Positions 1 to 10,991 are shown, counted from the stretch's first letter. The stretch: 64,000 bases of DNA from Betaproteobacteria bacterium (GCA_016703785.1 JADJBM010000031.1:1-64000), one strand, 5' to 3'. Notes: generated by a model not told the origin, from the letters alone. Translations and numbers: made by a program.

Positions 1-91
1 CACGTAGTGTGCAATATCATCGGCGCGGAGTCGTTTCACGGTCCTGTTCGGGATGGGAAGGGGGGGCCGACTTGCTATGGTCGTCAGACTT
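1..91 (-). rRNA. rrf: 5S ribosomal RNA, 3' end cut by the window edge
   Basis: Read on the minus strand this begins near 91 with the typical 5S start (TCTGACGACCATAGC) and runs through the conserved CCCATCCCGAACAGGACCGT and CGCCGATGAT segments before leaving the window at base 1. It is the last gene of the minus-strand rRNA operon, about 107 nt downstream of 23S. The block that normally alternates C and other bases before CTTCCCATCC is here a plain run of seven C (G on plus, 60-66), so a homopolymer error is possible. Confidence 0.9.
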
Positions 92-191
92 GACGGTTGG
101 TCCTGTCGTTTTGTGACGGCAGGGACGTTTTGGAAGAAGTAAGGGATTGGGATTGTTTCTTGTTTTGCGCGATTGCCTGGCCATGCACCTT

Positions 192-213
192 GCTTAAGGT
201 TATAGGATCAAGC
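192..213 (-). repeat. 23S processing stalk, 3' arm
   Basis: These 22 bases are the exact reverse complement of 3243-3264 on the other side of the 23S gene. In the precursor transcript the two arms form a perfect 22-bp duplex enclosing all of 23S, the usual RNase III processing stalk. It also fixes the mature 23S ends to within a few bases. Confidence 0.85.
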
Positions 214-538
214 CGCACGGGCAATTAGTACCGGTTAGCTGCACGCATTACTGCGCTTCCACACCCGGCCTATCAACGTGGTGGTCTTCCACGACCCTTC
301 AGGGAGGTCAAGCCTCCGGGAGATCTCATCTTCAGGCAAGTTTCCCGCTTAGATGCTTTCAGCGGTTATCTCTTCCGCACATAGCTACCCGGCGATGCGA
401 CTGGCGTCACAACCGGTACACCAGAGGTGCGTCCACCCGGTCCTCTCGTACTAGGAGCAGCCCCCGTCAAATCTCCAACGCCCACTGCAGATAGGGACCA
501 AACTGTCTCACGACGTTTTAAACCCAGCTCACGTACCT

Positions 539-571
<33 letters not shown>

Positions 572-576
572 GGCTA

Positions 577-616
<40 letters not shown>

Positions 617-663
617 GACTCCGTCGATATGAACTCTCAGGAGTCATAAGCCTGTTATCCCTA

Positions 664-718
<55 letters not shown>

Positions 719-836
719 TTGTCCTGCTTTCGCACCTGCTCGACATGTCCGTCTCGCAGTCAAGCTCGCTTTTGCCAATGCACTATCAGTACGATGTCCG
801 ACCGTACCTAGCGAACCTTCGAACTCCTCCGTTACC

Positions 837-868
<32 letters not shown>

Positions 869-1127
869 TGCCATGCACGGTCCCCGATCCAGATAATGGA
901 TCCAGGTTAGAACCTCAATGACACCAGGGTGGTATTTCAAGGACGGCTCCAGCGGGACTAGCATCCCGCCTTCAAAGCCTCCCACCTATCCTACACAAGT
1001 CTCATCAAAGTCCAATGCAAAGCTACAGTAAAGGTGCATGGGGTCTTTCCGTCTAGCAGCGGGTAGATTGCATCTTCACAAACACTTCAACTTCGCTGAG
1101 TCTCAGGAGGAGACAGTGTGGCCATCG

Positions 1128-1221
<94 letters not shown>

Positions 1222-1245
1222 CAAGAGCTTGCACCCCATCACTTA

Positions 1246-1280
<35 letters not shown>

Positions 1281-1912
1281 GTCCACTTTCGTGTTTGCAG
1301 AGTGCTGTGTTTTTATTAAACAGTCGCAGCCACCAATTCACTGCAACCCCATCGTGCTTCACGGGCAAGCCGCTACACACTACCGGGGCGCACCTTCTCC
1401 CGAAGTTACGGTGCTAATTTGCCGAGTTCCTTCTCCTGAGTTCTCTCAAGCGCCTTAGAATCTTCATCCTGCCCACCTGTGTCGGTTTGCGGTACGGTCT
1501 TCATGCAACTGAAGCTTAGAGGCTTTTCCTGGAAGCGGGGTCTCAGTGGCTTGGGACTCCGAAGAGCCTTGCGTCATCACGCCTCGGCTAAGCCCAGCGG
1601 ATTTGCCTACCGGGCACGCCTACACGCTTGAACCGGGACATCCAACACCCGGCCCACCTAACCTTCTCCGTCCCCCCATCGCATTGCATAAAGGTACAGG
1701 ACTATTAACCTGTTTCCCATCGACTACGCCTTTCGGCCTCGCCTTAGGGGCCGACTCACCCTGCGCCGATGAACGTGGCGCAGGAAACCTTGGGCTTTCG
1801 GCGAGCAGGCCTTTCACCTGCTTTATCGCTACTCATGTCAGCATTCGCACTTCCGATACCTCCAGCGAGGTTCACACCCCACCTTCAACGGCCTACGGAA
1901 CGCTCTCCTACC

Positions 1913-2014
1913 ATCAGCACCCCTTTTAACTCTCTTGGGCTTTGCCGCCTTCAGGCCCGGCAATTAGCCTCGCCCAAGCGAGCCATCTCAATGAAGTAAA
2001 AGGAGCATGCTGAT
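1913..2014 (-). other. 23S helix 45 intervening-sequence-like insertion
   Basis: In the rRNA sense this 102-nt segment sits between CACCGAAATCGCGG and GGTAGGAGAGCGTTCCG, where E. coli has about 21 nt (helix 45). It folds on itself: 2008-2014 pairs with 1913-1919 (7 bp), 1997-2005 with 1920-1928 (9 bp, one G-U), then 1972-1978 with 1934-1940 (7 bp) and 1958-1963 with 1942-1947 (6 bp). Long self-complementary inserts at this helix are the classical intervening sequences that RNase III removes in some bacteria, leaving fragmented 23S. Excision here is inference. Confidence 0.75.
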
Positions 2015-2069
2015 CCGCGATTTCGGTGCACAGTTTGAGCCCCGTTACATTTTCCGCGCAGGACGACTC

Positions 2070-2133
<64 letters not shown>

Positions 2134-2628
2134 AAGCCTTCCCACCTCGTTTCCCACTTAACTGTGTCTTCGGGACCTTAATCGGCGGTCTGGGTTGTTT
2201 CCCTCTCGACTCAGGACGTTAGCACCCCAAGTCTGTCTCCCGTGCTCACACTTTCCGGTATTCGGAGTTTGCTATGGCGCGGTAAGTCGCAATGACCCCC
2301 ACAACCATTACAGTGCTCTACCCCCAGAAGTGATACACGAGGCGCTACCTAAATAGCTTTCGGAGAGAACCAGCTATCTCCAGATTTGTTTGGCCTTTCA
2401 CCCCTACCCACAGCTCATCCCCCTACCTTTTCAACGGTAGTGGGTTCGGACCTCCAGCTGGTGTTACCCAACCTTCATCCTGGCCATGGGTAGATCATCT
2501 GGTTTCGGGTTCCACCCAGCGACTGAATCGCCCTGTTCGGACTCGCTTTCGCTACGCCTCCCCCTATTCGGTTAAGCTCGCCACTGAATGTAAGTCGCTG
2601 ACCCATTATACAAAAGGTACGCAGTCAC

Positions 2629-2713
2629 CCCGGGGGGGGGGGGGGGGGGGGGGTTTTTTTTTTTGGTCGCCCGCGGCGCCGCCCCCTCCTCATTCGAAGG
2701 GCTTGAAGCGAGG
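2629..2713 (-). other. 23S helix 25 expansion with long homopolymers
   Basis: In the rRNA sense the segment lies between CAGTGGGAG and GTGACTGCG, where E. coli has a short hairpin of about 13 nt (helix 25); here there are 85 nt. On the plus strand it contains 22 consecutive G (2632-2653) followed by 11 consecutive T (2654-2664) and then a GC-only stretch. Helix 25 is the second classical intervening-sequence site, but such homopolymers look like a sequencing or assembly fault. I cannot decide between the two from sequence alone. Confidence 0.6.
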
Positions 2714-3242
2714 CTCCCACTGTTTGTATGCATGCGGTTTCAGGATCTATTTCACTCCCCTCCCGGGGTTCTTTTCGCCTTTCCCTCACGGTACTGGTTC
2801 ACTATCGGTCGATCACGAGTATTTAGCCTTGGAGGATGGTCCCCCCATCTTCAGACAGGATTTCACGTGTCCCGCCCTACTTGTCGCACACTCAGTTCCA
2901 CCACCAGGCTTTCGCATACGGGGCTATCACCCACTATGGCCGGCCTTTCCAGACCGCTCTGCTAGCGTAATGGTTAAATTGTGCAGGCTCTTCCGATTTC
3001 GCTCGCCACTACTTTCGGAATCTCGGTTGATTTCTGTTCCTCCGGCTACTTAGATGTTTCAGTTCACCGGGTTCGCTCTACCCACCCTATGTATTCAGGT
3101 GGGAGTGACCCTTGCGGGCCGGGTTTCCCCATTCGGACATCCACGGATCAAAGCTTGTTTGCGAGCTCCCCGTGGCTTTTCGCACGCTACAACGTCCTTC
3201 ATCGCCTGTGATCGCCAAGGCATCCACCACATGCACTTATTC

Positions 3243-3264
3243 GCTTGATCCTATAACCTTAAGC
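3243..3264 (-). repeat. 23S processing stalk, 5' arm
   Basis: Exact reverse complement of 192-213, forming the perfect 22-bp stem that brackets 23S rRNA in the precursor. The rest of the spacer up to the tRNA-Ala gene (3265-3554) shows only a boxA element and no further gene. Confidence 0.85.
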
Positions 3265-3403
3265 TCTGCCCAAAGGCAGAACAGTCATAGGACCTCGCGC
3301 TTGTGCCCCCCATCCCGCGCGCTGGTCAGCCGCAGAATGAGAGTAGATACAATCACAACCCATGCGTCAGCTCTTGCGAGCCAACACACTTTACTTCTTC
3401 CAA

Positions 3404-3416
3404 ATTGTTAAAGAAC
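3404..3416 (-). promoter_or_regulatory. boxA antitermination element ahead of 23S
   Basis: The minus strand reads GTTCTTTAACAAT, close to the bacterial rrn boxA (TGCTCTTTAACA) that loads the Nus antitermination complex. A near copy precedes 16S at 5501-5513. Location between tRNA-Ala and 23S is the standard one. Confidence 0.7.
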
Positions 3417-3554
3417 TCAACAGCCTCCGGCTAAAAAGCCCAGAACCCAGCAAACCACAGCTTGCTCGCTTCCGAACTCTTCTGGGGGGGATCCCATTCG
3501 CTTCGCTCAGGGACTCGCTTCTATCGTTTCAAACACGAAATGAAAGGTCGTATG

Positions 3555-3630
3555 TGGTGGAGGTGAACGGGATCGAACCGATGACCTCCTGCTTGCAAAG
3601 CAGGCGCTCTCCCAACTGAGCTACACCCCC
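3555..3630 (-). tRNA. tRNA-Ala (anticodon TGC)
   Basis: A 76-nt tRNA read on the minus strand from 3630 to 3555, with acceptor stem GGGGGTG, a D arm GCTCAGTTGGGAGAGC, anticodon loop CTTTGCA (anticodon TGC), T arm GGTTCGATCC and an encoded CCA end. It lies in the 16S-23S spacer, 27 nt after tRNA-Ile, the usual arrangement. Confidence 0.97.
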
Positions 3631-3657
3631 GATTCACGCAACACCTCCGCAAATCAC

Positions 3658-3734
<77 letters not shown>

Positions 3735-3795
3735 CCTTTTGAGGACTGCTAAAACAACCGATAGGCTGTGAGTACTTGATCAGTCAGATGATCTC

Positions 3796-5337
<1,542 letters not shown>

Positions 5338-5500
5338 ATCTCTGCTTCAACTACAAACTCATCAAGAATCACAGAGTCCCAACCTGTTCATCACAAGCTG
5401 AAAACTCTAAATCAAGCATGAGCACTCAATATCAATCGATCCGCCCAGAAAAAACCCAAGCGCCCAACCAACCAAGTACCCACACCTATCGGCTGTTTAA

Positions 5501-5513
5501 GTTGTTAAAGAAC
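5501..5513 (-). promoter_or_regulatory. boxA antitermination element in the rRNA leader
   Basis: The minus strand reads GTTCTTTAACAAC in the leader between the rRNA promoter and 16S, matching the bacterial boxA and almost identical to 3404-3416. It is expected to recruit NusB/NusE for rRNA antitermination. Confidence 0.75.
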
Positions 5514-5540
5514 GACGTTGCCGAGCAACGAGAGCCGCGC

Positions 5541-5568
5541 ATTATACAGCCCGAAAAATGTCGGTCAA
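5541..5568 (-). promoter_or_regulatory. rRNA operon promoter
   Basis: The minus strand shows TTGACC (5563-5568), a 16-bp spacer and a perfect TATAAT (5541-5546), followed by a GC-rich discriminator (GCGCGG). This is the pattern of stringently controlled rRNA promoters. It is about 200 nt upstream of 16S, with boxA between them. The region 5338-5622 holds no other gene. Confidence 0.85.
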
Positions 5569-5622
5569 GGCTTTTCAGGAATTATTTCTGACTCAACTGA
5601 ACTGGCGTCGAACGCGGTCCGT

Positions 5623-6822
5623 TTACGAGAGCGAAATGCGGGCAAACCTGCGCTTGCCAATCTGCAGCACAACCTGCGATCCCTGTTTGAGAATCAAGGC
5701 CCGGTCGCTCACCCTCTCGCCATCGAGTCGCACACCACCCTGCTCGATCATGCGCATGGCTTCGGATGTGCTGCCAGTCAGGCCAGCCTGCTTCAGAACC
5801 TGGGCTATGCCCATGCCTTCGGCATCGCAGGCGATACTTACATCCTCGATATCCTCTGGAATCGCCCCCTGCCTGAATCGCGCCTCAAAATCTGCCAAGG
5901 CGTCCTCTGCAGCTTGGCGGGAATGGAAGCGCTGGACTATTTCCTGAGCCAGAAGAACCTTCACGTCGCGCGGATTCCGGCCATCGTCAATCTCTTGTTT
6001 AAGGCCGGCAATCTCGTCATTGGAACGGAACGATAGCAACTCGAAATAACGCCACATGAGGTCGTCTGACACGGACATCAGTTTGCCGAAGATCTCCTTC
6101 GGCGGCTCGTTGATGCCCACATAATTGCCGTAAGATTTGGACATCTTGTTGACACCATCCAAGCCTTCGAGGAGCGGCATGGTCAGGATACACTGGGGAG
6201 GCTGGCCATAGTGTTTCTGCAGTTCGCGCCCGACAAGTAGATTGAACTTCTGGTCGGTTCCGCCCAATTCAACATCGGTGCGCATGGCAACTGAATCGTA
6301 TCCCTGGCAAAGCGGATACAGGAATTCGTGTATTGCGATAGGCTGATTGTTGGCATACCGCTTGGCGAAGTCATCCCGTTCTAGCATGCGGGCCACGGTA
6401 TGCAAAGCCGCAAGCTTGATCATGCCTGCGGCACCGATTGGCTCGAACCAGGTGGAATTGAAGCAGACCTCGGTTTTCTCTGGATCGAGAATCTTGAATA
6501 CCTGCTCCCTGTAAGTCTTGGCATTGTCGAGGATCTGCTCGCGCGAGAGCGGAGGGCGCGTTGCATTGCGTCCAGCAGGGTCGCCAATCATGCCGGTGAA
6601 GTCACCGATCAGGAACATCACATGGTGGCCGATTTCCTGAAAATGCCTCAGTTTGTTGATGAGGACCGTATGCCCCAAATGCAGATCAGGTGCCGTGGGG
6701 TCGAATCCGGCCTTGATGCGCAGTGGGCGGTTTGACTTGAGCTTTTCTACCAATTCGGCCTCGACCAGCAACTCTTCAGCTCCGCGCTTTATGAGGGAAA
6801 GGGCTTTCTGGACGTCCGTCAT
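5623..6822 (-). CDS. tyrS: Tyrosyl-tRNA synthetase
   Basis: Charges tRNA-Tyr with tyrosine in the cytoplasm. The 399-residue protein has the class I signature HLGH at 48-51 (HIGH motif) and KMSKS at 226-230. A C-terminal S4-type RNA-binding domain lies at about 335-399. The length fits the bacterial TyrS subgroup of about 400 residues. It is the last gene before the rRNA operon on the same strand and is divergent from the M23 peptidase gene with only 48 nt between, so both promoters must lie in that short gap or its edges. Confidence 0.97.
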   Translation of the reverse strand: MTDVQKALSLIKRGAEELLVEAELVEKLKSNRPLRIKAGFDPTAPDLHLGHTVLINKLRHFQEIGHHVMFLIGDFTGMIGDPAGRNATRPPLSREQILDNAKTYREQVFKILDPEKTEVCFNSTWFEPIGAAGMIKLAALHTVARMLERDDFAKRYANNQPIAIHEFLYPLCQGYDSVAMRTDVELGGTDQKFNLLVGRELQKHYGQPPQCILTMPLLEGLDGVNKMSKSYGNYVGINEPPKEIFGKLMSVSDDLMWRYFELLSFRSNDEIAGLKQEIDDGRNPRDVKVLLAQEIVQRFHSRQAAEDALADFEARFRQGAIPEDIEDVSIACDAEGMGIAQVLKQAGLTGSTSEAMRMIEQGGVRLDGERVSDRALILKQGSQVVLQIGKRRFARISLS

Positions 6823-6870
6823 GTAAGGTATCCCGAGGTTGGGCTTAGGCAGGTTTTTTGATACACTCGC

Positions 6871-8223
6871 ATGAATTTCTACCCACGCGCCTGCATGAAC
6901 AACGAAAAGACGCGAATTTTAGCGCATCTCCTAGCCGTCCGCGAAAACCGGCCCCACCATTTCTGGGCCGGCGCCTTAGTGGCAGGTGTCTCTCTGTTCA
7001 GCATGGTGGCTGCCTTCGGCACCGCTCCCGACAGCAGGGATATCCGTGAATATCAGCAAACGGTGGTCGAACAGCTATCTGTTGCAAGCGAAGTCCACCA
7101 AGCTGCCGAGAACAGTGCGTTTCTGCGCGAGGAGCGCATACAGCGTGGCGATACCATGGCCACCCTGCTGTCCCGCTTGGGCGTGCAGGATGAGCAGGCC
7201 TTCGCGTATTTACGCCAACAGCCGAGTACGCAACCCATTTTCCGCCAGTTGCGCCCCGGCAAAATCGTAACCGCCAGAACCAGCGAGTCGGGTGAATTGC
7301 TCGCCCTGTCGTTTCCCCTGAATGGGCCGAAAGACAACGCGCTGATTATTGAAAAGCGCGACGGAACGTTCCAGGCGGGCGAACAGCCCCAAGCGCTCAC
7401 AGCCCAGGTGATGATGAAGTCCGGCGAAATCCGCAGCTCACTTTTTGCAGCCACCGACGCAATAGACTTGCCGGACAGCATCGCCACGCAGATTGCGGAT
7501 ATTTTCGGCGGCGACATCGATTTTCATCGTGATCTGAGACGAGGCGACCGCTTCAGTGTCGTCTACGAAGTCCTTTTTGATCAAGGCCAGCCGGTCCGCA
7601 CAGGCCGTATCTTGGCGGCAGAATTCGTCAATAACGGCAAGGCCTTCCGTGCCATCTGGTTTGAGGGCAAAGATGGACAAGGCTATTACACGGCGGAAGG
7701 CAAGAACATACGCAAAGCATTCCTCCGTTCGCCCTTGGAGTTCTCCCGCATTACATCCGGTTTTTCGGTCTCGCGTTTTCACCCGATTCACAACACCTGG
7801 CGTGCACACAAGGGCGTCGATTACGGCGCTCCGATCGGCACGCGGATTAAAGCGACGGGAGACGGCATCGTGGAATTCGTCGGCAAGCAGGGGGGGTATG
7901 GCAACTTGCTGGTCATCCGCCACCAAGGCCGTTACAGTACGCACTACGGCCATCTGAACGGTTTCGCGACCGGTATGCGCAAGGGGGGGCGCGTCAGCCA
8001 GGGAGACATCATCGGTTACGTCGGGAAGACCGGATGGGCTACAGGACCGCACCTGCATTACGAGTTCCGCATCAATGGCGTACATCAAAATCCGCTAGCC
8101 GTCGCGCTGCCTAGCGCGCCACCATTGGCCCCGCAGCAGATGGCCGAATTCAATCAGCATGCCGATTCGCTCGCATATCGTCTCGACCGGATCCGAGGCT
8201 TAAACCTCGCCTTGCTCGACTAA
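6871..8223 (+). CDS. M23 family murein peptidase (MepM-like)
   Basis: Probable periplasmic, membrane-anchored endopeptidase that cuts peptidoglycan cross-links. The 450 residues hold one membrane segment at about 33-50, an OapA/LysM-like middle part (the segment beginning IQRGDTMATLLSRLG) and a C-terminal M23 domain with zinc ligands H313 and D317 (HKGVD) and H396, with H394 in the same HLHYE motif. The enzyme should therefore be active rather than a degenerate activator. A second ATG at 6895 is a possible start. anmK follows after 25 nt on the same strand, so cell-wall turnover and recycling genes appear to be co-transcribed. Confidence 0.9.
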   Translation: MNFYPRACMNNEKTRILAHLLAVRENRPHHFWAGALVAGVSLFSMVAAFGTAPDSRDIREYQQTVVEQLSVASEVHQAAENSAFLREERIQRGDTMATLLSRLGVQDEQAFAYLRQQPSTQPIFRQLRPGKIVTARTSESGELLALSFPLNGPKDNALIIEKRDGTFQAGEQPQALTAQVMMKSGEIRSSLFAATDAIDLPDSIATQIADIFGGDIDFHRDLRRGDRFSVVYEVLFDQGQPVRTGRILAAEFVNNGKAFRAIWFEGKDGQGYYTAEGKNIRKAFLRSPLEFSRITSGFSVSRFHPIHNTWRAHKGVDYGAPIGTRIKATGDGIVEFVGKQGGYGNLLVIRHQGRYSTHYGHLNGFATGMRKGGRVSQGDIIGYVGKTGWATGPHLHYEFRINGVHQNPLAVALPSAPPLAPQQMAEFNQHADSLAYRLDRIRGLNLALLD

Positions 8224-8248
8224 CAAACGTCTCGCACTCTCCTGCGGG

Positions 8249-9373
8249 ATGAAGATCTCAGACGAAAACCGTCAGAATAGCGCCGACGAGCTTTATATCG
8301 GCATTATGTCCGGCACCAGCTTGGATGGTGTCGACGCGGTACTGGCTGATTTCGTGGCGTCTCCGCCCAAACTGATTGCCACACATTTCCTACCCTATCC
8401 GCAAGGATTTTCCTCACGTCTACTGGCTTTGCAGAAAGTGGGGGGCGACGAGTTACATCAAGCAGCTGTAATCGGCAATGAAATTGTCAGGTTATATCAC
8501 GATGCGGTTGAGGTTGTGCTTGAGAAAGCCTGCATCAAGGCTGAATCAGTTTTAGCCGTCGGTTGCCATGGGCAGACGATCCGCCACAATCCACACGCCG
8601 GTTACTCCCTGCAACTGGGTAATCCGGCATTGCTGGCGGAATTGTGCGGCATCAATGTCGTTGCCGATTTCCGTAGCCGGGATATAGCAGCGGGCGGCCA
8701 AGGCGCTCCGCTGGTACCTGCGTTTCATGAAGCCGTGTTCCGTGTCTCTGGAATCCACCGCGTCATTCTTAACCTCGGCGGGATCGCCAACGTTACCAAT
8801 CTCGCCCCTGGCGCAGGCGTGACGGGATTCGATACCGGTCCTGGCAACATGTTGCTTGATGCCTGGGTGCAGCGGCACTCAAATCAACTCTTTGACGAGA
8901 ACGGGAATTGGGCATCGCGCGGCCATGTCATTCCGGGGCTGCTCGATAACCTGTTGTCTCATCCCTTTATTAACTTGGCACCGCCAAAAAGTTGTGGCCG
9001 TGAGCAATTCAACATCGATTGGCTTGAGTCGGTACTTGTTGGCATCGAGCCGGGACACGATGTCCAAGCCACCCTGTTGGAATACAGCGCCAAGACCATT
9101 TCTTCTGCCATAGAATGCTGGTGCGGCCTACCTGACGAACTGGTTGTCTGTGGGGGCGGGGCGCACAATTTAACGTTGCTGAAGCGGCTGTCTGCACTTC
9201 TGCCTCAAACCCGAGTCATGACGAGCGATATGCTCGGGATCGGCGCGGACTGGGTTGAAGCCATGGCGTTTGCATGGCTCGCAAGACAAGCCATGCGAGG
9301 TCACCCCGGCAATCTGTCGAGCGTCACTGGCGCCAAGGGGGCGCGGATATTGGGCGCAATCCACCTTTGCTAA
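8249..9373 (+). CDS. anmK: Anhydro-N-acetylmuramic acid kinase
   Basis: Phosphorylates and opens 1,6-anhydro-MurNAc released during murein turnover, giving MurNAc 6-phosphate in the cytoplasm. The 374 residues begin with a short tail and then the family signature GIMSGTSLDGVD (18-29). The phosphate-binding and sugar-binding blocks FRSRDIAAGGQGAPLVP and GFDTGPGN are present, as is the late VCGGGAHN segment. Length matches the family. It follows the M23 peptidase closely, a pairing that fits murein recycling, and ends at a shared terminator with erpA. Confidence 0.95.
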   Translation: MKISDENRQNSADELYIGIMSGTSLDGVDAVLADFVASPPKLIATHFLPYPQGFSSRLLALQKVGGDELHQAAVIGNEIVRLYHDAVEVVLEKACIKAESVLAVGCHGQTIRHNPHAGYSLQLGNPALLAELCGINVVADFRSRDIAAGGQGAPLVPAFHEAVFRVSGIHRVILNLGGIANVTNLAPGAGVTGFDTGPGNMLLDAWVQRHSNQLFDENGNWASRGHVIPGLLDNLLSHPFINLAPPKSCGREQFNIDWLESVLVGIEPGHDVQATLLEYSAKTISSAIECWCGLPDELVVCGGGAHNLTLLKRLSALLPQTRVMTSDMLGIGADWVEAMAFAWLARQAMRGHPGNLSSVTGAKGARILGAIHLC

Positions 9374-9377
9374 AAGG

Positions 9378-9408
9378 AAAGGGGGGCCGAGCGTGGCTCC
9401 CCTTTCTT
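9378..9408. terminator. Bidirectional terminator between anmK and erpA
   Basis: AAAGGGGGGCC (9378-9388) pairs with GGCTCCCCTTT (9395-9405) around a 6-nt loop, 11 bp with one G-T position. The plus strand continues TTTCTTC and the minus strand ends in T-rich sequence from the stem itself. It sits between two convergent genes, so it probably serves both. Confidence 0.7.
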
Positions 9409-9426
9409 CGACAAAGAATGAATGTC

Positions 9427-9780
9427 CTAAACGTTGAAGGATGATCCGCAACCACAGGTCGAGGTTGCATTCGGATTCTTGATTACGAACTGCGCGCCTT
9501 CCAAGCCTTCCGTGTAATCGATTTCCGCACCGACGAGATATTGGTAACTCATGGGGTCGATCAGCAACATGACGCCATTTTTCTGCATCACCGTATCGTC
9601 CTCGTTTTGCATCTCGTCAAAAGTGAAGCCGTACTGGAAACCGGAGCAACCACCACCCGTTACGAACACACGCAACTTGAGATCGGCATTGCCCTCCTCC
9701 TCGATCAATTCGCGTACCTTATTGGCCGCATTGTCTGTAAAAGTGAGCAGTGACATTTCGGTGACAGCATTCATTGGCAA
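9427..9780 (-). CDS. erpA: Iron-sulfur cluster insertion protein ErpA
   Basis: A-type carrier that delivers Fe-S clusters to apo-proteins. The 117 residues contain the three conserved cysteines, C45 in GGGCSG and C109/C111 in CGCGSS, which bind the cluster. The N-terminal extension MPMNAVTEMSLL is typical of ErpA rather than IscA. The gene stands alone between anmK and the bactofilin gene, without isc or suf neighbours. An ATG two codons downstream (9774) is an alternative start. Confidence 0.93.
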   Translation of the reverse strand: MPMNAVTEMSLLTFTDNAANKVRELIEEEGNADLKLRVFVTGGGCSGFQYGFTFDEMQNEDDTVMQKNGVMLLIDPMSYQYLVGAEIDYTEGLEGAQFVIKNPNATSTCGCGSSFNV

Positions 9781-9831
9781 CTCCTAAAACTGGTTAATAC
9801 CTGAACAATATATGGGCTGACCGCGGCCTAG

Positions 9832-10239
9832 TCAATTACTGGAGGCCAGTTTAAGTTCAACGGCTTTACCGGTACCGCCCTGGTGCACCAGCCGGCCCTG
9901 GACAATTGCACCCAAATGCATTTCGAGGCTGTTGTACTGGACATCTCCTGTGACGCGCGCTTTCGGTTGAAGTTCAAGGAATTCGCTCGAGTACACCGGC
10001 CCAATTATCGTGCCATTAATAACCAGATGAGAAACATGGATTTCCCCTTCTATCCGCGCCTGTTCGCTGATCACCAATGTCCCCCCGCCTTCTCCCGTTG
10101 AACGGACATTGCCTTTCACCTCGCCATCCACACGCAACCCACCGGCAAATGTCACATCTCCCTCGACCTTGGTGCCCACCCCGATCAGACTATCTATTCG
10201 ACTTTGGGGTTTGATGGATTTGTCCTTTTTTAGAAACAT
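9832..10239 (-). CDS. Bactofilin (polymer-forming cytoskeletal protein)
   Basis: Bactofilins form filaments from a right-handed beta-helix and help position cell-wall enzymes. The roughly 135-residue protein shows the repeating short hydrophobic/glycine pattern of the family (VEGDVTFAGGLRVDGEVKG and following). I place the start at the ATG at 10239 because AGGAGG lies directly before it. A TTG further upstream would overlap that ribosome-binding site. It follows argC and the DUF6776-like gene on the same strand and comes just before erpA. Confidence 0.88.
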   Translation of the reverse strand: MFLKKDKSIKPQSRIDSLIGVGTKVEGDVTFAGGLRVDGEVKGNVRSTGEGGGTLVISEQARIEGEIHVSHLVINGTIIGPVYSSEFLELQPKARVTGDVQYNSLEMHLGAIVQGRLVHQGGTGKAVELKLASSN

Positions 10240-10256
10240 GGCTTCCCTCCTCAAAT

Positions 10257-10991
10257 TTATAGCATGACTGTCTGCGAAGCACGCGTTATACCGTCCTGAA
10301 TCAGGCGTGCCTCGACACTTGTGACGCGCGCCGCAACAGGGACCTGAAAAGCCCCATCTATGCGCTGGAAGTGCTTGAAATTTATTATGAATTTCTTCCT
10401 TGCCGCATCGTTCGGCTCAGGTAATATCATCATAGCACTTTTGCCCTCTTCCTGGAGACTGATGACAAGTTGAACACTACCCCGGAATTCACGATCCTTT
10501 TTCCCTCCTTGCGCCGCGGCAAGCATTCGGTAACGATACTGCCCGGGATTACCATTCGGCTCTATGCGAAGTCTGTTGATGGTAAAGCCGGCTTCCTTGC
10601 CTTCGGCGGATGCCAGGTTCTCAAAGAAAGCAAGGTCTTCCTTCAGGCGTCCGTTTTCTTGCTCCAGCGCTTTGACTTGGCGCACCAATTGCTGCTGTGC
10701 CGTTCGTTCGATCTGTACCGTGCTTTCACTCGCATTGGCCAAGGCGCCCAGTTTGGCGGTTTCCTGCTCCAGTTCAGCGATACGGTCTCGTAGCAGATTC
10801 ATCTCCTGCTCGGTTTCGCGTCTGTCAAAACCAGCGATCTTTCGTCCGGCATCATAGACCCATCCGGCAAGCGCGAATGAGATAGACAAAACGGCAATGG
10901 TTGCCAAAGCACGCCAATACCATGGTATGTGAGTACGTACTGCCACTCTGGGGGCTGAAATACCAAAGCGGCTGCGAAGCCGGCGCAGCAT
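10257..10991 (-). CDS. DUF6776-like membrane protein with coiled coil
   Basis: I recognise the general type, not a function. The roughly 244 residues have one membrane segment near the N-terminus (WYWRALATIAVLSISFALAGW), a coiled coil rich in E, Q and L (about 60-125), and a C-terminal beta-rich domain presumably in the periplasm. The ATG at 10991 overlaps the argC stop as TGATG, which decides the start. The next gene downstream, 17 nt on, is the bactofilin, and such membrane proteins are often linked to bactofilins. A role as partner or anchor is inference. Confidence 0.75.
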   Translation of the reverse strand: MLRRLRSRFGISAPRVAVRTHIPWYWRALATIAVLSISFALAGWVYDAGRKIAGFDRRETEQEMNLLRDRIAELEQETAKLGALANASESTVQIERTAQQQLVRQVKALEQENGRLKEDLAFFENLASAEGKEAGFTINRLRIEPNGNPGQYRYRMLAAAQGGKKDREFRGSVQLVISLQEEGKSAMMILPEPNDAARKKFIINFKHFQRIDGAFQVPVAARVTSVEARLIQDGITRASQTVML

